Positions 19,189 to 29,620 of a DNA stretch of 64,000 nt are shown in pieces. Both the position numbers and the translations under genes were made by a program. Location: assembly GCA_905220665.1 (NCBI GenBank), contig CAJNAR010000179.1, positions 124,001 through 188,000 on the forward strand, given 5' to 3'. This DNA is from Albugo candida (taxonomy: Eukaryota; Oomycota; Peronosporomycetes; Albuginales; Albuginaceae). Under the pieces are notes generated by a model that did no database searches, was not told the DNA's origin, and saw only the letters and a program-made list of their open reading frames with translations. Within the stretch, counting starts at the first letter, position 1; each line of letters opens with the position of its first letter.

Positions 19189-20607
19189 TCAAACGTGATG
19201 ATGTCCATCATTACTATTGAGTATGTTGGCCACATGTTGCTGATTGGTGTGGTTTACGTCACTTCCATGAACCGCCACTCCATCGGTCCCCTTTTGCGAC
19301 CCAATTGAGGTGTTTGCCAGCGGATAATTGTACATTAGCGAATAATTGGCTGGAGCGATGGCCGCAAGTTTGGCTCGGGGAATTACTTCACCGGGTCGTG
19401 GTCGGGTACGAGGTCTACCACGAGGACGACCTGTTCCTCGGACTTTCTTCTTGGACCCTGATTTACCGCTAGCAGCTCCGTTACTCTGCACGGGGACTCC
19501 GGAAGCACCAAAGGAAGCCATCAATTCTGCAGAAGATAGTGGTGAAGGCTGGTCATTTCCACATGTTTGGTCGTTGCTACCAGTGGAGCTATGTCCCTGT
19601 AAGCCAAAGGATTGGCCAAAATTTGTCATGAAAGACATTCCAAGTCCTAAAGCTGATTTATGACCAATCGTATCGGGCTCATGCTTAACAACGCTGTGAA
19701 GTGATAAATCGTGCTTCGATGGGCGTCCGCGTTTACGTCTTGGTGCTTCCTCATGGGAGCATGACATTGATAGGTTTGTACCCAGCGAGGCGAAAGCGTC
19801 ATTGGTGTTCCCAATAGACGAAAGGCCCAACGCATCCGTGTTAACATTTTCCGCCCTATACTGTCCGTTCATCGACTGAGCAGCCAGAGCCATCGCTTGA
19901 CTTGCGTGAATTGACTGTATGTTACTTCCATCGACTGAACTTTTCTCCGTGTCATGATCTAGTGACTTAAATGAATTTGGATCATCATTATGTTCTTCTT
20001 GTTCATTGGATGTAATTGCCTGTCCCGACGCATTTGATTGGGTCATCCAAGGCATCACTGTCCCCATTGGGAACATCATCATCCCCAAAGCCATTTGCTG
20101 AGCCATTGACGCCATATTCGCTAATTCACTCGGACTTAGATTTTGTATTTGCTGTTGTTGTAATTGCATGAATTGCTGTTGTAATTGCCCAGAGTTCGCG
20201 CCACTCAAATCAAGCATTGCATTCCCATTAGAAGTTGAAATGGATGCTGACGCTCCATTAAGACTCAGATCATCGGCATCATTCGCAGTACTTAGAGTTG
20301 ATGATGTGGTACACGTACTTTGAGTGGCGGATATGGAATTTAGGATCGTGGGCGCGAAAATAAGTGGGAACGAAGTGTTGGCTATAGATGTCGCATGAGC
20401 ATTTATTGCATTGGAATCAACCATTGAATCCGAGACATGGTGTGCGGTACTTTCCAACGATTTTGTAGTTTGGTGATTTGCTTCATGAGATGAAGATTTT
20501 TGAAATTCGGACTGATCATTTTCATCACGAGAATTCGACACTTTTGTATGTTTGGAATCTGTTGGTTGTGGAGCAAAGTGGCGACGCTTTTCGGAATGAT
20601 TGGGCAT
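19189..20607 (-). CDS. AT-hook, glutamine-rich nuclear protein
   Basis: A single frame of 472 residues. AT-hook motifs, which insert into the minor groove of AT-rich DNA, occur at RRKRGRPSKH (about residue 290) and GTGRPRGRPRTRPRPGE (about residue 395); the latter may contain two overlapping hooks. The middle is low in complexity, with QLQQQFMQLQQQQIQ and a methionine-rich run of MALGMMMFPMGTVMPW. The N-terminus is serine-, threonine- and asparagine-rich. These features suggest a chromatin or transcription factor; no enzymatic domain is present. This is the next-to-last conserved-looking gene before the repeat-rich region starts. Confidence 0.72.
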   Translation of the reverse strand: MPNHSEKRRHFAPQPTDSKHTKVSNSRDENDQSEFQKSSSHEANHQTTKSLESTAHHVSDSMVDSNAINAHATSIANTSFPLIFAPTILNSISATQSTCTTSSTLSTANDADDLSLNGASASISTSNGNAMLDLSGANSGQLQQQFMQLQQQQIQNLSPSELANMASMAQQMALGMMMFPMGTVMPWMTQSNASGQAITSNEQEEHNDDPNSFKSLDHDTEKSSVDGSNIQSIHASQAMALAAQSMNGQYRAENVNTDALGLSSIGNTNDAFASLGTNLSMSCSHEEAPRRKRGRPSKHDLSLHSVVKHEPDTIGHKSALGLGMSFMTNFGQSFGLQGHSSTGSNDQTCGNDQPSPLSSAELMASFGASGVPVQSNGAASGKSGSKKKVRGTGRPRGRPRTRPRPGEVIPRAKLAAIAPANYSLMYNYPLANTSIGSQKGTDGVAVHGSDVNHTNQQHVANILNSNDGHHHV

Positions 20608-20952
20608 TTTTGAGGCGAATTCCCTAGGCTTTCGAGTCGATTTATAGCTAATCGTTGCGCGTCGAGCTCAGTTTTTCTCCCTCTCAAAGAAGCGGATCAG
20701 AATGTAAGGAATCGTACTTTGCAAGCACCGTTTTTCAAAAGTACGAAGCCCACTTTCTACAAAGTACGGTGGCAAGGACGAAAACGCACAGTCTATATCT
20801 ACCAATAAACAAACTCCACGCTGACAATAATACGATAAATACTGTTTATCTATCTTGAAAAGTACGAATCCGGCTCACTACCGTGCTGTTCACAAAACGT
20901 ACGAAAGCGCAGCACCAGCCAATTATTCCACTCAAACTCTTTATCTGCGGTA
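20608..20952. other. Divergent intergenic region (AT-hook / RPLP1)
   Basis: This 345-bp stretch lies between two divergent starts and should contain both promoters. It has a repeated core near 20700-20780 (tacgaagcccac / aagtacggtgg) but nothing that I can name. Confidence 0.4.
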
Positions 20953-21374
20953 ATGCCTCTGTCCAAGGAACAACACGATGAGCTCTGCGTCTCGTACGCT
21001 TCATTGATTTTATTTGATGGCGAAGCTGAAATCACATCAGACGCTCTTATGAGTGTAATCACCGCTTCAGGAAACGAAGTTGAGCCTTACTGGCCGACAT
21101 TGTTTGCTGGTTTCTTGTCAAAAGAGGGAAGGATCATGGATTTGATCACTAGCGGAGGACCTTCAGCGGGAGGAGGTGGTGCAGCTGCCTCAGGCAACAC
21201 TGCAGCAGGTGAAGAAGATGCTACTGCCGCTAAAGATGAACCAAAGGAAGAAGAAGCCGATATGGTACTTTATTACTTACGTCTTATTACAGTTCTATCA
21301 CTCACTATTATCTCTTTGCATAGGATCTTGGAGGTGGAATGGATATGTTTGGTGGGGACGATGATGACTACTAG
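20953..21374 (+). CDS. RPLP1: 60S acidic ribosomal protein P1, 2 exons
   Basis: Exons 20953..21264 and 21324..21374 (intron 59 nt) give 120 residues. P1 forms dimers with P2 on the ribosomal stalk, where it recruits elongation factors. Recognisable parts are the helical N-terminal domain (YASLILFDGEAEITSDALMS, then YWPTLFAGFL), the flexible alanine-glycine hinge (GGPSAGGGGAAASG) and the acidic tail ending DLGGGMDMFGGDDDDY, provided by the short second exon. The tail differs from the animal ending (GFGLFD) but has the same charge and flexibility. Confidence 0.93.
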
Positions 21375-21984
21375 ATGGCTCTTGTACCTTTATAGCATCT
21401 TGATTTGCAGGCGTATACCTCTCATCATAATATAAAAAAAAGACTTTGGCTTCACCGAACACTATTACTATTTGTATCGATCCTTGAAGCTCATTGGACA
21501 AGTCGCTCAGTCACAGCCTCGGATTGAAAGTCACGTAGAGCCTATCCAATATCACCATTTCTGTCACGTATCATATCCCGCCCTATTGACTTCTGTGCTG
21601 TTAAAACACCTGCCACTGTTTATTTTACCAATGTTTGTCAGGTGCAATGTATGGGCTCGTGAATGTGTCGGCCGTACGAATCACACGCAACCTGTTGTCA
21701 TTTAATATCTATTCACCGGATCGACGGGATACTTGCTATCTTTCTCGGTCCATGCTTTCTACTCAATAAATCGTAAGGAAGCGGTGTCCTTATTTTACAC
21801 AAAGAGTTACACAAATTCAGTCCGCGGACCAATTGGTCCAATATCGCTGAAACCTCATGTATCGAACTTCAGCTCTCCGAGGGCTAGTGAAGTTTTAAGA
21901 ATCGACCTAATCATATGTCATGCGTTACCAAATCTCTTCGACTACGTGAGCGTGCCGAAATAGTCATTGCACGGTGTCTGATTA
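21375..21984. other. Transition from housekeeping to repeat-rich DNA
   Basis: The 610 bp after RPLP1 contain only short chance frames. Conserved, spliced core genes stop here, and homology to the other repeat-unit copies begins at about 21,985, where the stretch gttgcattgattgacg is shared with positions near 34,380 and 51,470. Confidence 0.45.
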
Positions 21985-23752
21985 GCGGTGCATGTAAGTT
22001 GCATTGATTGACGACCCTAAGCTATGTCTACACAATATTTTAGGGCAGGAAGACGCACTAAATCGGACATTAGGCATTGACAGGATACTTTTTGTACATT
22101 TTAGCTTCTTCTAAAATAGAGATATTCTTAACTTGATTGGTTATTTCTATAACACGGCAAAATTGAAAAAGTCATACCAGATAACGTAAAGAATCTAATG
22201 ATCAAGCACCTTCGTGCAACTATGCTATAAATCGGTTGTACTAACACGATGTAATCCCTTCTTTACAAGAAATCCTTCCCATTTCTCCGTCTTCGTTCAC
22301 ATCAAACGAGGTTCGGCTTCAATACAGCTCATCGTGGTGATGTACCGTTCCGTCTTTCGGTTGTTTAGAAGATGGAGATCAACGCCACCCCCTCGTTACC
22401 AGCCTTTGTTAAGTTACTTGTGGTTCAATGGGGGGTTGGATTCTTACGCGCATTTGTGCTATATTGAATAAACGAATTGGAGAAACGCATTGCGCTCGAC
22501 AATTGTCTCCGTTAATTGTGTATCCACACTATTTACACAAACCATCACCCGTTTGATGTATTGTACACAACATGGATCCATCGCGTTGATGAACTATTGC
22601 GATAGACACGTCTTTCACCATCACATCGGCGGACCATAGGAATCAACACGTCCAAATATCGTCAAAGAACAAAAAATGGCGTCAAATACAACACATCACA
22701 GAGTATGCGTGCGGCAAGCTTTTTATCGCATTCGTTGGCAATTATCAATTGGATCAAATTAAACTACAATGTATAGAAACCAAAGCGAGAGTCGTGGTGG
22801 CAAGCACGGGTTAAGGTGTGGTTTATTAAGATTGGAGAATGGTTCTGGGATGTATCGATCATCAAAGGTGCTGCTCTTATGGAGACTACGGATTAAATGC
22901 GACACTTTTTGATTTGGACGTACATGCAGTTACGTGAAGCAAAACCGCAACAGCACATCACCATCATGTTTACGAACTCTACAATAACTACTATTTTGGC
23001 TGTTGTTCCCAGCTGAGTGTTACCCGCCCGGGTTCATGAGGCTTTTGGCAGCACAGCGTGTAATGGCAATCGCATTCGATGTACACTAATGGTACGGGTA
23101 TTTTCAAAATGGATCTTTATGCTCTCGATCACATCTCCTAGGCTATAAGGCAGCTTTTTTACGTCTAGCAATATGAAACGTGTGCTGTTAGCCATTCAAC
23201 CAGTCCAAGCAGTCAAGTATCCGCTTCGATCAAGACTGCTACCTTGTTGATAGGCAAGAGGAACCGACTCATCGTGTCTGGTACTGGTCCGATAAGGCTT
23301 TCCTGATGAAAAATCTCGAATATGCAAACTTTGATACAGAAATGCAATTAGACGTCAACGATTGTAAATCAAGGATCAACACAGGATTTTGTCTTTATCA
23401 CGAGACATGATCGCGATTTGTTATACAACATTGCAAAGAGAAAAGCGATTTATGGAAGCAAGAGCGATGAAGCAATCATTCTACGGATCTTTATATGGCC
23501 ACCTATCTCACCTTTATGACTTCGAAACGCATTCGGATACTCTTCTCGGCATTCGTGTGAGTTGTGGCTAAGACGTCGTGTCCCTACATAGCTCCGAGAG
23601 GTAATTGTTTCTTTGCTTTGTATTTACATACCACTGAGAAATAATCTCAACTTTCATTTGTTGCTCCAATTCTTATGAAAAACCCCAACCTATAGTAAAT
23701 AATACATACGCGTATTCAAAGTCGAGCTTGCAATGTACATTGACCATAGTAC

Positions 23753-24892
23753 TTAGTCGGTTCTAGAAGGGTCTATGTATGTCTGATCACTTCTGCCATA
23801 TTTCACATCAGAATCATTATCAAAATCCTCCTTCACATTCTCCTTGATAGATTCTGTGATGTCGACGGCCCATTCATTTTCGTTCACGCCAAAGGTTAAA
23901 TTGAAAGCTCTCAGAAATGAGGAACCGAGTACCCATACATCCTTCCTTCCTGAACTCTCGAATAGAGGGATGCAAGTGTCTTCCTTTTTGAATATTGATT
24001 GACGGCCTTTGAATTTTACATCCAATTGCTGTGTCCTGTCGCCACCCCAGTGTATGGATAAGTTGATGTATATATCGATCAGTCCAACCCCTCTATTCAA
24101 CAAGAGTATATCCAAGCAATTGAACTCGTAGCGACCGCTATTCGAATTGAAAGTTACTGGAATCTTTTCCAATTGAAATAAATATCCAATCCTTTGAAAA
24201 ATATCGGGCGGAACTTGAGTGGCTTCGTTACCAAGCTGGAATCCTATCTTTTGATTAGTATAATGTTTCCCGACAAATTTGACTTTTTCTGGCTTGATAA
24301 AATTCCCCTTCTTCAAAGTAACACATGGTGCATTCAGCAATTGCCGTGAAACTCCAAGGTAGAGCCTTGGACCCTTATGCGTTATCCAGTCAACCGTGTA
24401 AATCCCGCGGTGTTGAAACATATAATCATGAGGGTTGACAGCGGGGAACGGGATATGGTAGAATCCTTTCCCTTTACACAACTTTACTAAGGCATTCCAA
24501 GTTATCCTCCAGCCGATGTGGTATTCATACCCCTCAACCGGAAGTGTCAAAACTGCTATCGCTTCCACGCCGTTTATTTTGAACTTCCGATTTCTTCGCT
24601 CAAAAGTTTGGAGTTCTTTCCAAGCCGAATCCGAAGGAGGAACTGAATCACTCGCAATGACAAAAGTCAGAGTATAAATACGCGTTTCACAATCACCTTC
24701 GCATACGGGAGCTCCATCGTTCAAAAATTTTACATCAGGGAGTAGATCAAGCCTCAATCCTCTATGGAATTTATCTGACCCAGCCGATACTGCATGGACC
24801 ATATCCAAGTGAATTGCACGCACAAAAGGGACGTGTGTAAGGAAGACTCCTACCGCCGCAAGACCGATTGTTTTGAGAAAGCAGCATATCAT
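23753..24892 (-). CDS. Secreted protein of a three-member family, pepsin-fold-like, copy A
   Basis: The inner ATG at 24892 is preferred over 24937 because it aligns with the only start in copy B. It gives 379 residues with a signal peptide (MICCFLKTIGLAAVGVFL). Conserved with copies B and C are DKFHRGLRLDLLPDVKF, YHIGWRITWNAL, GFYHIPFPAVNP, GNEATQVPPDIFQRIG and DVWVLGSSFLRAFNLTFGV. The last two resemble parts of the pepsin C-lobe (the DTG/S-containing turn followed by P and F-x-x-I, and the W-x-LG-x-x-F-L-R ending). The catalytic D-T/S-G is not present in the matching place, so no protease activity is assumed. No RxLR motif is apparent; host action is a guess from secretion and family amplification. 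Confidence 0.7.
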   Translation of the reverse strand: MICCFLKTIGLAAVGVFLTHVPFVRAIHLDMVHAVSAGSDKFHRGLRLDLLPDVKFLNDGAPVCEGDCETRIYTLTFVIASDSVPPSDSAWKELQTFERRNRKFKINGVEAIAVLTLPVEGYEYHIGWRITWNALVKLCKGKGFYHIPFPAVNPHDYMFQHRGIYTVDWITHKGPRLYLGVSRQLLNAPCVTLKKGNFIKPEKVKFVGKHYTNQKIGFQLGNEATQVPPDIFQRIGYLFQLEKIPVTFNSNSGRYEFNCLDILLLNRGVGLIDIYINLSIHWGGDRTQQLDVKFKGRQSIFKKEDTCIPLFESSGRKDVWVLGSSFLRAFNLTFGVNENEWAVDITESIKENVKEDFDNDSDVKYGRSDQTYIDPSRTD

Positions 24893-25019
24893 CGTTTTTC
24901 TTGGTCGACTATAGAATACTGATAAAACGCCCAACACTAACTAATGGAAAGATAGAATTGCATTACAGACTTGGCACGGTGTGGGACTCTTGAACAAGGA
25001 TACAGTGTGTTCTTCATGT

Positions 25020-25445
25020 CTACGACAAAAAGTTACCTCAACCTGGATAAGTTTATACGGTGGCAACTTTCGAAATTTGGAATTTGTATAGTACGCATAG
25101 ACACGCACCTTTAGGGTCCCACGATTAACAACAAACGACTTGATTACGGAGCCTAACCTCGTAAAGCTTATAAGCGGGCAACTTTCGTAAGTTAAAATTT
25201 GTATGTTACGCATAGACACGCAGTCTTAAGCTTACAGAATACAAAATAAACGACTTGATTACTGGGAAACACCTCGGAACGCTTATGAGCTGGCAACCTT
25301 TATATTATATTACGGATAGACACGCAACTGCAGGGTTTTGGACTCACAGCAAATGACTACATTTCTGTGCACCACCTTGGAAAGCTTATAGGATGGCAAG
25401 TTTTGCACTTAAGAATTCGTATTTTACACCAACTGCTCAAGTGCA
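25020..25445 (-). repeat. Tandem array of about 4 imperfect ~110-bp units upstream of the copy A secreted gene
   Basis: Each unit has the order cacctcggaaagcttataag, then ggcaacttt, an AT-rich stretch with aatttgtat, then tacgcatagacacgca, and finally a tail near aaacgacttgattac. Units begin near 25,035, 25,150, 25,265 and 25,370. The array is just 5' of the gene on its strand, and the same type of array precedes copies B and C, so it moved with the unit. Confidence 0.78.
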
Positions 25446-25733
25446 CACTTCCAGGAGCCAAGTATGTCGAATCATATTCTTTTTATACCTATCACGCTGA
25501 TTGATATATCTGGCAATTATTTGCGACGCTTATTAAGGATAACTGAGTATGAAGACTGCGAAGTTCGTTTGAACTTAGACTCGGTCGGGACAAACTAAAG
25601 CGCTGTACTCTTACGATACAAAGCCGCAAAACGTTCATCCCCCGTGTTGAACTGAATAGTTCACTGAAAACCACACTGAGGCTGTTTCTTCAGTTTTTCG
25701 GGTGATTTTACCTTTGCTTTTCCATGTAACCGA

Positions 25734-27411
25734 TCAAGTTTCTGTTGTTTTTAAATTCATATCAAAATCTCGATCGTTCCCCGCATTCTCGCCAGTGACT
25801 TTTTCATTCACTGAGCTTACCAGTAAGGCGACATTTGATTCACTGTCAGTAGTTTTGGATGACCGCATGATTGTACGTTGCTCACGAGCCAATTCTTGAC
25901 GTCTTGCACGTTTTTCGTGACGCTTCTGATTCTTCTTCTGCTTTACTTTGCGAACGTGTTCCTTGAAGGGTGTGGTGGAAGACTCACGCTCAGGGGCGTA
26001 TTTCGATTTCAGTATGTCGGGTGCGTGTTCAAATACTTCGATGCGCACGCATTCTGTACCACTTTATTCAGTGTCGCTCTGGAGTAAAATTTGACGGTAC
26101 TGCTTTCCGACTTCTTTGATTTAGGAGTTTTCAACATCGCTCGCTTCTGAGTTGCATGACGCTAATTACGTGGAGAAATCAAGAATCTCCAATTCATTAC
26201 AATTCGACCAACTGGTAGGCTTTCAATTCGATCTGGATCGTCTTAATTCCATGTGGATTCCAATCGGTTTGATGTAGAACTTTTGTGCTATAGAGGGATG
26301 GCTTACAGACATCCGGTGAGATTTGACAGGATTCTTTGTGTGGCCTGGTGAATTCCAAGTCATTCGGTACGAATCGGACATCCCGCACATTTGAAGATGT
26401 TTCGTGCTTCATTTAATTGCATTGATCGGCGATTACTTTTGCTGCTCTCATTGATTCGCATGTTACGCTCGCGTAGTAGAAACATTGCTTTAAAATCTTA
26501 TACTGATGGAGTTTATCTTGATCGATTCCCCTAAATTTCTCACTTCGTGCCGATTGTTGCACGCCCAACGGATCATCTTCAACTTGGTCGCATTCAGAAC
26601 CAGATGCAGCTTCAGAACCTCAGTTTATGACTCTGAATGCTTCGGACTGCTATTCGGAGATGCGGTTGATTCGCGTGGACCATACTTCGGTTCTTCTTCC
26701 TAAAGAAAACGTATTATAGTTTATGTTGGAACGGCACACGCAATGAGATGGTACCATATTCTGGGCACCAAAATCGGATGGGTGGGTTGTCACATCATTT
26801 ATGGATCCTGTTCCACGCGCGGATGACTACAATTCTCGTCGGCTTATCGGTGCAAATGATAATTTCACGAATTTCTACTTGACGGAGCGCAAATAAACCG
26901 ACTGCCCGAAGTCTACTCCAAACGCAATTCATGATGACAATTCGCTTCGTGATCTCGTACGGCAATATATTCTACTTGCTTCTCATCTTCGTAGACGGAT
27001 AAATCCTTCGCGTCTGATCTCACTTGTGATTCGAATGAAGGCTCTCTTCATCTCGATTGATCTTGTCTCTGTCCATTCGGTGAGGTAGTCTAGACTTTAT
27101 GCATCATTACGTCGATAAAACTGCTTCATATCGTTTGTCAGACTCTCATTCTTTTTCATTAGACGTCCATATTTATCGCATGAGCCTATATTCGTCATCT
27201 TCTTTGTCTGCCGATTACATTGTAATAAACGCATAGTACCGTGTGTGCTTTGAAATCTATCGCTGGTCAGAACGCTTCTGAATCGAGCATCAATCGCAAT
27301 TTTTCTCGTTTGCCTGAAGTATTGATGAAGCGCTAATGATAGAGCTGGTGGGTAGTTCTGTAGAGAATGCATCCATCATTTTTGTACTTATGGGATCATA
27401 GTGAGCTTAAC
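25734..27411 (-). pseudogene. ESF1: ESF1-like rRNA-processing protein gene, broken (copy A)
   Basis: Pieces of ESF1, a nucleolar factor for 18S rRNA maturation, appear in the right order on the minus strand but in different frames with stops between them. The N-terminal piece (27372..27097) has IDARFRSVLTSDRF and KYGRLMKKNES, then MKQFYRRND. Near 26,780 is a remnant of the VTIYPSDFG motif (here THPSDFGAQNM). The piece at 26412..26197 has VRFVPNDLEFTRPHKESC. The basic C-terminal piece (26048..25734) has KRHEKRARRQELAREQ. Short introns cannot explain all breaks. Copy C has the same remnant with other lesions. Confidence 0.68.
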
Positions 27412-27771
27412 TGAAGCGATCGTCGCTGATCACATCCAACGTTTTGACAAGAGCCATAGTTTTATGTACCTTCCTTCCACCTCAATGCGTTCACGTTTCT
27501 TACATTCGTGTCACCTTTTGTATGTGTTGATGTGGTGCACGCGAACGGATTATAATCATGAGTACACATGGATGAGATCGTATATTGACTCGGACAAAGC
27601 TGGGTAGTACGATACGTTTACTTGTTATATAACAGCCACTTGAATAAATCTTAAGCAAAATAGGATTCCCGGCGGGCTTTTTTCTATATTTCATTAATAT
27701 CCATGCACGGCATAACAGAGCGAACGTAACGAACTTCTGCGTCCTAAACCGCTATCAACTGTACTGTACAA

Positions 27772-28711
27772 TATTATGAGGGAATTGCTATTTCCAGCCA
27801 CCGCGTGACTTTTTGACCAATTAGATTACGGTGTTATTTCCACCCAAGTTTTTTTACTAGGGAATTGCTATTTCCACCACATCGTGAGTTTCTGACCAAT
27901 CAAGTTACGGCTTTATTTCCAATCAACTCTTTAGTATAAGGCTAAAGTTTCACAGTCCTGCATGCCGATCGAAGGTATCAGAACTCATAGTTGCACATCT
28001 TTCTAGTATCCACTTCTAGATCAGCTAACTTCATCATGCTTTTCGTTGTACCGCGTCGTTCCCAAACAGTAAAGTACACATTTACGGATCGCCATCACAT
28101 GTCGTCGATCTACTACATCCTACGAAAAAGTCTTTAGAAGTTGAAAATACGTTCAGTCTGGTCTGAGAATTGGACTGATAACGACAGCGGACTTTTGCCG
28201 TATGTCATCAACACGAGAGAAAATTAAAATAACTTGTAAATACATTTGTAACTTGTTCACGCCGGTTTTGAAGCGCACAAACGCCCTCCGGCTGTACTGT
28301 TATGGGATGGGTCATCGTTTCCAGATGTTGCACGTAGCTGCTTTCAGTGGACTTGTCATCTTTATACCGCTATACCGCTTGTATGCATCGCCCGAATTCC
28401 GAAGTGCCCTGTGGTGCAATCGAGTGCACGTTTGCGAAAGTTCTAGCAGAATCTTTGGACTGAAAAAAGGTACTCTACATTATCTCTTACGGATGCGACA
28501 CGGATAGCGGATTTTCAATACACCTGGTGTCAGGCCGTTCATGGCAGATTATATGCATCCAGGGTGGGTCTACCAATCAAAACTTCTGAGTGAAGTGCCC
28601 CTATCATAAAAAGGTGGGTGGAAATAGTAAAAAACTTGGGTGGAAATAACGCCGTAATCTGATTGGTCAAAAAGTCACGCGGTGGCTGGAAATAGCAATT
28701 CCCTATTATGA
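27772..28711. mobile_element. 924-bp inverted-repeat DNA transposon (non-autonomous) with 8-bp target duplication
   Basis: The element is 27,780..28,703. Its ends are inverted repeats of about 77 bp with two mismatches and one length change, starting gggaattgctatttccagcc. They are flanked by the direct repeat tattatga (27,772-27,779 and 28,704-28,711). Unit C at 57,199-57,213 has this site once and no element, so it is the empty site. A second, diverged copy of the left terminus sits just inside it (27,858-27,925). No transposase is encoded. An 8-bp duplication fits hAT- or P-like elements; long terminal repeats also occur in Mutator-like ones, so the superfamily is left open. Confidence 0.9.
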
Positions 28712-28721
28712 ATGCGGCGCA

Positions 28722-29601
28722 ATGGCCATACCGTTTGCTCTTCTTGCAGCTTCAACGGATTGTGATAAAGTACGTTTCATACATCCTAGCAATCAGATTT
28801 TGTAGACACCTTTTCCTTCAGCGAATGAATGCTGGCCTTATTGTAAAGCTCGTCTGAAATTTATAATAATATTTCCATTCGGAAACAAGTTCCAGTGCCA
28901 CAACATCGCCATCTTCTCAATGGAAAGAGAACGTCACCTACACACTACAATGGGAGATTTGTTTCAAACGTTTCAGAGGGGACCCATACACTTGAGATTC
29001 CCTCCGCAAAATATTATTTCAGTCAGTTACCTAACAAATTACTGCACACATATGCGAATATAACGAGTCAATGCACTGTGGTTTACGATCAATATGTCGC
29101 CAGATGGCAGAGTTCAAGCCTTCGAGACCAAATATCCAGGTTTACTCACATACTTGCAAAAATAACTGACGAATACCGTAACGTACCGCTTCTACGTAGG
29201 CGCTCCATCGGTGCCCATTGAGTACCCGATAGAAACTCAACCACTCACAGAGATTGACTACTTTGAGATGCGTTTCCGTTTTTCTCAAGCACCGCACTCA
29301 CGCTACACTCTGACCAGAATCGAGAAAGTTTGAATATACTTCGTATGATCATGAATCCATCTTTCCTTACTGTTATATTACCGATCGCTTCAATGTATCT
29401 CCTTCCAAAACTATCCAAAAGCATGATGGGTGGGCAAATTGAATTCTTTTCGGTGTGGATCCCGAGGAATTGGAAAAAGGGCAGGAAGAAATGGCAGGAC
29501 AGAATCCCCAAGCACTATTCCAGGGATTCTTTGGCGGAGGTCAAGCCATTGTCGAAGATAGCGATGAGGAAGAAAATGCGGATCTTCCGAATATACATTG
29601 A
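28722..29601 (+). pseudogene. EMC7: EMC7-like ER membrane complex subunit gene, probably broken (copy A)
   Basis: EMC7 pieces read in order on the plus strand: a hydrophobic start (MAIPFALLAAS), NGRFVSNVSEGTHTLEIPS, GAPSVPIEYPIETQPLTEIDYFE, then the membrane segment MNPSFLTVILPIASMYLLPKL and KSMM, and the tail DPEELEKGQEEMAGQNP ending at a stop at 29,599. EMC7 is a lumenal/membrane subunit of the ER membrane protein insertase. Some frame changes could be short introns, but near 29,454 two bases (gtgtggat) seem to break the frame between FFSV and DPEELEK. It is therefore called broken; a functional gene with unseen introns or a sequencing error is the alternative. Confidence 0.6.
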
Positions 29602-29620
29602 CCATTGGTAGTTTTGTCGT

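Larger units (their letters stand above)
21985..29620. repeat. Repeat unit A (copy of a multi-kilobase duplicated block)
   Basis: Similarity to units B (32,850-38,225) and C (50,010-57,501) was seen by eye in several places: around 22,680 (atggcgtcaaatacaaca), around 23,180 (cattcaaccagtccaagc), in the secreted-protein gene, in the tandem array upstream of it, and in the ESF1 and EMC7 remnants that follow. Unit A is the copy that keeps the full EMC7 part. It starts later than B and C on the left, whose first 1.5 kb have no match here. An inverted-repeat transposon interrupts it at 27,780-28,703. Confidence 0.72.

Noticed and set aside
24892..24937. Longer start for the copy A secreted protein (15 extra residues)
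   Set aside because: Copy B has no matching upstream ATG, and the hydrophobic signal segment sits right after the inner methionine in all three copies.
25020..25445. The upstream tandem array as a CRISPR or centromeric satellite
   Set aside because: The units are about 110 bp, imperfect along their whole length, without spacers, and only three to four copies are present in front of each gene.
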